Positions 13,201 to 22,200 of a DNA stretch of 64,000 nt are shown here, piece by piece. Source of the stretch: Acanthaster planci (taxonomy: Eukaryota > Echinodermata > Asteroidea > Valvatida > Acanthasteridae); assembly GCF_001949145.1 (NCBI RefSeq), contig NW_019091628.1, positions 210,873 through 274,872 of the forward strand, in the 5' to 3' direction. Numbering within the stretch: position 1 is the stretch's first letter; each line of letters opens with the position of its first letter. A program made the translations under genes and the position numbers. A model generated the notes under the pieces. The model had not been told where the DNA came from. It was given only the letters and a program-made list of their open reading frames with translations, and searched no databases.

Positions 13201-16200
13201 GCTACCCGTTTGAGGAGGACCAGGCATAACGGATTCAGCGTTAGGATCAGGACGTTGGTCGTCACCATCAACACCATGACAAATACCAAGCAGGCCCTGT
13301 TGCCAGGCTCTGCTTGATTGTCAACATCAAGTTCATTATCGAGGCTCTCATTCCCTGCCAAAGGAGATTCAGACTGCATCGCTGCTTTCAAATGTCCCTG
13401 GAGTCAAACTCCCTGACCTCTGATCCGTCCCGATGTCACCTACAATCAAAATTTTCCCATGGGGCTACTCTTGTGAACTTTCGTCATGCAGGTCACGTCA
13501 TGAGTGCTCTGCAAAGAAGTGGTGTGACTCTAGTTACTGCGCTCAGCTTAGGGCATCCTCTCAAAATCCTTATTACATGGAATACAGCTTATTAGGACTT
13601 CATCTCTGAGCAACACTGCGCCAAAAGAGAAATGGCCTCATCCCAGTTATCCACAGTACTGGGCACTCCAGATCTCCTCTTGTTTAAATGGGTAAAAAGG
13701 ATGTCTGAATGGGTGCTGTACCAACCAAGCTCTTGGCACCTTTTTTTTCTCCAAAAGCAGGTTCCGGTGACCCCACCCCATGAAGAGAGCTCTGTCCATT
13801 GAGAGACTCTCAGTTTCATTTCAGCAAGCAGGCTTTTTCTGCAGAGCTGAGTGTCTAGTGTTCATGGGGGTGTTGAGTGATTATCTAAGAGATATGCATG
13901 TTATCAGGTGTAATGGATCCAAGCCGCACACTGTTTGTCTAGCGAGAAAGTGGGCACTTTGTCTTACAAGTCATCGGCGGACTCTACGGGCTGGCATTTC
14001 TCTTTAGCGAGACATTGTGAACTCCCAAAAAAATCAATCACCCTGAGATCAAAGAGAGTGGAGACTGTAGTCAGGTTGAGGCCTCAACATGTGTATTATC
14101 GGTGTAGTTGGACCACATCTGAACTAAGCAAGTTTTCCTTCCTGTAATTAATCAAGGTGTGGAACGTGCCACTGATAACGGCATGTCTCTGTTGCACAAG
14201 AGCTTCTCTAATAATTAACCCACGGTGGAATGAGGGAGGCTCTATCGAGGGGGGGCCAAACAATCTCCCACTCAACATTTATCACCACTGAATTACCATC
14301 TCCTCGTCCTGTGTGAGCAAGGATGATGCTTAATGCAGCTGTAAAGTTTTACGAATTTCAAATATCGATGTGTACTTTTATGCACGTGCGGCACTTTATT
14401 GCAAGTGTAAATCTCAAGGGGATTTGTGGGGTTCTGTTTCAAAACAGCTTTTTTTTCCGAATTCAATTGGTTAAGAGAGTAATCTTTCCGTTGCTGATGT
14501 AATTTGCTTCTTTATTTGGCACAATTTTGTCCAGAATCATCGAGCGCTTTGTCCAAATGACTGCACTTCTGGAGATGAATTAAAAGACACTGCGCCTCCC
14601 ATGATTAAATCTCTCTCCGTTTAATGATTAATCGGCTGAAAATACCAAGATTTTGAAGATGCATAAAAAATCACCAAATTGTCCGATGGATTCAACCAAG
14701 CTGCGAACAGAATGACAACTCACGTTTTTAATTTTTTTTGTTTTGTTTTGCTTTGTCAATGAAGCGGGGAACCACTTTTTATCGCACTGGATGCACGGAG
14801 AGAGGCATGTGTGGATTGAACGGAGAGGTGACGTATCTGCCGGGCCAGTGCGGACAGAACGCAACCTGCGGATCAAAGGATGGCGTGTACGGTTGCTTCT
14901 GCAGTGACGGCTTTTCTGGTGATGGGCAACAGTGCACCAGTAAGTTTATGATGATCAAGATATCTTACCTATTTTTTTTATTTCTTATGCGTAACCAGTG
15001 CAAAGCAAAAGTACTGGAGGAGAAGATTATGCCGAAATGTTTGAGTTTAGAGTTGGGAGAAAAACCCTGGATCAGTAGTCCAGGGGAAAACCCATGGAAT
15101 CAGGTAGGGACTGTGAACCCAATCCATGTGTTGGCCTGGGTAGGGTTTGAACCCAGGCCCCCAGAGGTGGAAGGTCAGGACAGAGTACCAGTAAGCCAAC
15201 CTGACTTGGAAAGTCAAGTTGACAGTCGAGAATGGTAAATGCAATGACAGAAGCTATAATTTTTGATATTGATGACTTGCCGACCTTGACAAGGATGACT
15301 AGGACAGCAGTGACCAGGACAGTGGCAAGGGTAATGATATAAATAGATGTGCGATTGTAAGTTGGATTCATTTCTAGAGTATGAGTGAATTGGTGAATGT
15401 TGCCAATGGCAAATACAAATTGTGTGCATTGACATGAGTGTCCTTACAGTTGACGTCCTCTGCTCACAGATATCCAAGATGATAAGGCTCTGCTCACCTG
15501 CGAGAGTGAGGTCTTGAGAATCGATTGCGGCCCCGGCAAGTATATCGACATTGTGGAGGCGGTGTACGGCCGTAATGAGGACTTTGAGAAGTGCCCCACC
15601 CAGGCGCAGCCCAAGGGGGAGTGTTCGGCGCCGTCGGCGATGAGCGCCCTCGTGGCCAAGTGCCAAGGGCGGGAGGACTGCAGCGTGGACGTCACGTCGG
15701 AGGTGTTTGGAGACCCGTGCTATGGCGTCAGCAAATATCTAGAGGTGGCTTGTCTGTTTGAGGCATTTGGGCATGTGCCGACTGTAGTCAAATTTCTGGT
15801 CAACTAGAATTTTTCGACACATGACAGAATTTAATACATCAATTATTACCAGCATTGGATTGAATTCGGGCATTTCACAGTGGCGTGCCCCCAAGAGTTT
15901 GCAAACACATTATCCAGTCACGAAATCTGTCGACCCAGCGTGCGTTTGGAAAGGGTCGACAGATTTCGCGCACTGTGATTGGCCGACGTACTGCAAACTC
16001 TTGGAGGCGCGCTCTTGTGAGCTGCCCGTATCGTCTGAACTTCCTTGATATTCAAATTATCTTCGTATGAATGGCTCGGCGTGCAGGTGGACCTCCAGTG
16101 TACTGCTACCCCAAAGCCCAAGAGTGTGTCGGAGGAGATCATGAAGAGGGTGTGTCAAGGAGACAGCATGGAGATTGACTGTGGAGACTTGTACATAGAG

Positions 16201-19200
16201 GTGGGTTGATAGCCGTGTCCGAATAAGCTGGCTGCGGCTTGGGAGTAACACATGTCTAGGGGAAGTGGCTTCAGTTTATAGCCAGCGGCTTCTATTACTA
16301 TGCACGCTATGTCAACCCACAGCCATAACTTTTGGTATTCATGAGATGAGACTTTTGCATCTGGGTGATACCAATAAGACGTCTCCGCTAGTAAACAGAA
16401 GGTCGTGTTGCACCACTTAATCCTGATTTTTTTCTTAACCATCTAATCAAGAGCAAAGGAAATGAAGAAAGTGAGTGTCAGTGCTGAGCGATAAACTAAT
16501 TGCCTGCCTCTTTAACCGTAACAGCGTTTTTCCTGGAAGGCCGTTATCAGGAATTTTGCTCTCTCATTCCTCAGGTTGTGGATGCAGTGTACGGCCGGTT
16601 GACCGACGGTCAGGTCTGCCCAGGCGGCCACGTCGAGAGTGTGGACTGCACGGCTCAGACCTCCCTGAAGGTCGTCCAGGAGCTGTGCCACGGCGAGCAC
16701 AGGTGCACCGGCCTCCAGGCGGCCAACCACGTGTTCGGTAGCAACCCCTGCGGCAGGACGTTCAAATACTTGGAGGTAATCATCCGCAATGAGCACTCGC
16801 GCGAAATTATCTCGGTTCAGCCACCCAGGGGTTATAAATGGGTACCTGTGAGAGCGGTGATTGTCGGTTGTTTGGTTTGGTAAGCATCTGAAATGGCAGC
16901 ATCGAGCTGTGTAGACCTTTATCATGGTGCTGCCATGTTTGTCTTGTTCCTGGTAGACTCATTGGCAGTGGTAATGCAACCTCACATATTGAAAAAGGGA
17001 ACAGACTCTTTTCCTTCCAGCCTCAGTTTGGTTACATTGCTTTGAATGGTAGGAAACCAAGATGGCTGTCCCATGATAGAGGTCCATACTCCCACAGGGA
17101 GCTGAGATGCTGAGATATTATTCCTGCTCACAGGGCCTATGGTATTTGTCAAAAAGCCATCCAGTGCCATTTGTGTCTGGAGCCTGTTTCTAAGTGGGGT
17201 CTCTAGATTAACAGTCTACAAAGAGGATTTTTTCCAACGGTGGTGCACCCAGGATCTGTTGTTGGGGGGCTCAGACTGGAATTTCCCCCACAGAAATAGC
17301 TTGTAATGTTCAACTGTTCAAGCCCCTCACGCCCCCCCTTCCCACACTCTTTGCTCCCCGAGGGCCACTCCTCTTGAGTGGGCCACTGTTTTTCAGGTTG
17401 GGACATATATGAATGATGCTTCAAAAGCTCTTCCTCCGACAGACCTCACTCCCTCTTCATATTATGGTTTCAAGATGGCTCGCATGCAACGTCAACCAGT
17501 CGTCCGTGTTGTAGATCTTAACACCAAGGACCTCCTTTGCGCCGTTTTTGATGCCTCTGATTTTCATCACAGGTGAAGTACAAGTGCAGCTCTTCAGCTG
17601 TACCAAAAGCCGACCTCCCCGCTAATGCCTGTGCCAAGAACCCCTGTCAGCACGGTGGGCAGTGTGTGACGGTTGAGACGTCCCGGGGCTACAAGTGCAG
17701 CTGCCCTCATGACTGGACGGGGCCAAACTGCGAATTTGGTAAAGCGGATTTGAATTCCACGCATCTCAACTTTGTGGCAGCACCTCTAACTCTAATCAAT
17801 TGATTCCTCACGTTTTGATGTGTTATCAGTAAAAGGACATCCAAACTACAACACCTATGCTATGTGAACTTGCCTCTTTCTGAGTTCTCTTCTCAGCTGT
17901 GTAATTTTACAAGGTGAAATAATGAAACAATAATTGAAACAGCTTTTTTTAAGCCGTAACAGAACTGCATTGAACAATGATCAGATTCTTTGTAGCTATA
18001 ACGAGAAGTGTATCCCAGTGTGCAGTGAAGAATTTTTTTTCAATTGACCACAGTTGTAAAAAGAAACTTGCTACCAGCAGCACTTATTTTGTTTAACTTG
18101 GAAAAAGACAATATATTGTTTTTGAAACTTGGCATAAATTAAAATATATTTTCAGTTGCATCCCTATTGGTATCTTTCAGATCCCTGACATAATCTGTGT
18201 ATTCTTCAATTTGTCACGGAGCAGTTATTTTAAAAGCCGGCAAAATACCCACTCCCTTTCTTCCAGTTAACGATGTTTGTTGCAAAATTGCAGAGGAAGT
18301 GAGCTGCCGCGCCTCAGGAGTTTCCCACATCGTGGACTTCAGTGAGCAACACTTTGAGTTTTTAGGCGACTCCAAGTATGACTTTGCCTCGAGTTGCCCT
18401 GAGAACAAGTATGACTTCAGCGTCATGATCAAGAAGGCCCGGGTACCGACCGAAAACAGCGTCTCTGCCATCGAAGCTGTGCATGTTCATTATGATGGCA
18501 AGGTATTATGCCGTAAACCAGGGAATACAAAAAAAGAAATGCAAAAAGTACGAGGATATCACAATTTTCATTGAACAATTTAAACAAGCTTTCATCAGTG
18601 TTTCCACACTTCCTCATAAAGCATTTTTCAAGAGCGAGTGTGAAAAACTCTTTTTTGTTTTCAAAATCTCAATGAGAAGGCTGATTTTATTTGGTAAAAT
18701 CTTGAATGGTTATCTAAATCAATTCGAATCTATATTTTGTGCTTTGAGATAAATGTAATTTTAACCAAGTTTTGTTCTTCTTTGATATTTTTCTCATGAA
18801 GATTATTGAGCTCAAGCAAGAATATGTGGTCCTTTTGGACGGCAAGAAAGTGTCTGACACGCTGAACCTCAACTTTGGGAAAATCAAGCTCTGTCGAGTC
18901 GGCAACTACTTGGTGAGTCACCAATCCCCGTGTTAGTTATTCTTCACTTGAAGAGTGAAATGATTGCGGTTGCATCGTGTACCAATCTCTTTCTTGAGTA
19001 TGTGCGGTTCTGAGAAGAACCGGGGAATAACTCATGAAGACGAGTACCTGGTTCTTCTCAGAACCACACATACTCAAGAGAGAGATTGATACATAGTGCA
19101 ACCGCAATCATTTTACTCTTCTAGTTTCTTTCACCATGTAAACCTTCAAGTCTTAATTCTTCACTTCATCCTTGTTTTACATTTTTCCTGACAAAGTTCC

Positions 19201-22200
19201 GCTCAGAACAGTAGGGACAACCATCCGAGTGCTGTGGGAGAAATACTTGTGGGATGACAGAAACTCTGATGACCCAAACTGTCTGCAAAGCCGCAGGGCA
19301 TTTGTGAAGTGTAGAGACAGCTGAATACTTAATTGAGATTGATAAATGTTTTACGCTCAACTCTGCCACAGCTTTTGAAAACGGACTTTGAGATGATCGT
19401 GGCCTGGGACGGCCTTCACCGCGTCCAGGTGAGGATGCCGGACAGCGTCGCCAAACAGACGTGCGGTTTGTGCGGCACCTACCGCGGACTCAGCACAGAG
19501 AGCCCTGGCTTCATAGACAGAGACGGCAACAAGGTGAGACCGATCACGTCAATGCTCGTTTCCGAAATCTTGACTGTGCTTCCATCTCAGACGACAGACA
19601 TGAAGCTGAAATTAGGAGAATGCTCCTGTCAGTGTAAATGGTTATGTGATGCGTACATTGCCAACAAATGCACACCACTTTCATTTATGCACTCTAATTA
19701 ATGCGAAGAATCTTGGTTTCTCTTGGTTTTCTACGAAGTGTTGCGAAGTAATGAATACTACAGTGGTGGTTGTATTAAGTTCCAGTATCGGATAATTATG
19801 GTGACTGAAAAGGGATTTCACTTCTATAGTGTTCCTCAGCTTTGGCATGTTGTGTTGCCACGTAGGGTAGTGAAGACAATTTTTAGAGTGTAGTGATTTG
19901 ATGTGGCAAAGCTTTGAGTGTCAGACAGAATGTGTGAAATGCTGATGTCAACGAGAGCAGTGGGCTTGACTGGAAATGGAAGTTTCCTCACTCAAGCATA
20001 AGTCATTGGTGGAAATTAGATTTTTGACTGACCGTCTGGCAGGTCGACGACATGAATGCCTTCGGGTCCAGCTGGCGTGTCGCCTCTGATGCTCCGTCCT
20101 TTGTCCACACCAATCTCATCAACCTGCACCCGTGCGTCGTGTGGCCGAGGCGGGCGTACGCGGCCGCTGGGCTGTGCTCGGAACTCAAGAATGTTCGAGG
20201 TCTGTCACATTGGTGCATTATTTGTTCATGAGCTGTCGAGGGACATCAAGTCCATTGTCTAGTAAATAATACATGGTCTGTACCTTTTTGGATCCAACAA
20301 ATTCTTCAAATTTTCTTGTTGATTTTGAAGGGTTGTGTAGGGTTAGAATTGCAAATCAATAAGTAAGGTTTTGTTATGGTTTAACTACAGTTCCTCGATT
20401 TCAGAAACCATAAAGATTTGTTGAAACACGGGGTAGCACTGAGTAGAGCCTACTTTCTCATTTCGTGAGGATGACAGCTACCCTCGAGAAGCCAATAAAC
20501 ATAATTGGTATTTTTTTGGGGGGGGGTTTAAAACAGGTGTGTTCAGGAGCTGCTTTGGCAAAGTGAACCCGGAGGAGTACTACCGGAAGTGCATGTACGA
20601 CATGTGCGCGACACTCCCGAGCCAGGAATTCCTGTGCCAGGCCTTGGCCGAGTACGCCGACATCTGCTTGGACGAAGGCATCGTCATTGACAACTGGAGG
20701 GCCAGTTACAGAGGAGGGCAGTGTGGTAAGTGAGTGCTTGTCGGTGCTATGGCTTCAGTGCGTGAATGACAGAGGGCTCATTGTTACCGGGTAGTGACAT
20801 CCCCGGGGCATGACGTACCACTTTCGTGCACTTGCTCACGTGCATAGGATAATATACACACATTACGATGGTTTGCACACTCATTCTTTGGTGCTGGGTG
20901 CTCTCGGAGTGTTCTGTAATGCCTTTAATTCCTAACTGGGTCGTTCCCTAAGGTTGGAGCACAATTTGTGAAGGTGTCCATTGTTACGTGGGTTCCGTAA
21001 AAATGAACAGCTATTTCCCTGCATGTGGATTCCAAATTGACATTGTTATACATCTTGCAAGGCTGAATACAGAGGGGTGTGTTATGTTTATAGAGTAAAT
21101 GACCCACTCTACAGGTCGTGACAGGGGGTAAAAGTTACCCATGTAACAAGGACACTGTCACAAATTGTGCCCCAACCTCATGGAATGACTGCCAGAGATT
21201 TCATTTTGTTTCTTCCCTGTCGTACATCCCTTGATCAAAAATAATGTTTATTTGTACTTCCCTTTGATGTTGCTTTTGTCTGTGTGACCAGCTTTCATTG
21301 ATATTTGCTAATAAACATTTATCGCCATTGAAATTGCTGTGCCATCAGATTGTGACTTGTTAGTTTTAGATGTGATAAGATCATAAATCATATCAGTGAT
21401 TGGCATTTCTTGTCAAAGCCATCAGAAGTACTCTGCCCTTGTGACAACTCTTTTTTTGGCCACCGTATCCTTTCTAGCAATGGCCTGTCCCAACGGGCAG
21501 ATGTACAGCGCTTGCGTCCAGTCCTGCCCCAAGTCCTGTGGTGATCCGTATGCCGAAAGAGAACCCATGGACAGGTACAGAAACATCGCATGAATTCATA
21601 AAAATTTTTGCCAAAAAGAAACTTGGGCAGGCCCTTGTCAGTAGTTGGTAAAGGCTCTCTTTTGATTGAAAGGTGTGCTAAATTATTAAAATGGTCATAC
21701 GTTGCCTGTAGTGTTCTTCACATGAAAGTTGCTGAGAATTTCCCTGCCAAATGTGAAACTTAAATACAATCATTCTCAACATGAAATAAACCTGATAATT
21801 CCTTGAAATTTGAAACTGAGTCTTCATAATTTTGATCCATACAACCGAGCACAGTGATAGCGTCATTATTGTTTATTGCAACTCAAGATATTGTCACCCA
21901 TGCCAGAAAGGGTGTGGAGGTGTGTTTCATAGTGCCTTTGTCTCCATAGGTGCTATGAGGGGTGTGCATGTCGAGACAATGGCCACTTCCAGGACGCAGA
22001 CCAGTGCCTGACGTCGGCTAACTGTGGCTGCAGACGATTGGGCGTTTATCACCAGGTATGGTGTTATAAACGAGAGAAAAGAGCAAGTTACATCAGACTG
22101 GGGGGATTATGTGCAGAACATTGACGCCAAATGCACCCTCTGTCAATTCTGACCCTTGGAACAAGCTTACTTACCCTGTCTTTTGTCCAGGTTTGTTTTT

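Noticed and set aside
15088-15210. Functional tRNA gene on the minus strand
   Set aside because: Box A- and box B-like motifs are present but I cannot fold a cloverleaf with paired acceptor stem; treated as SINE-like.
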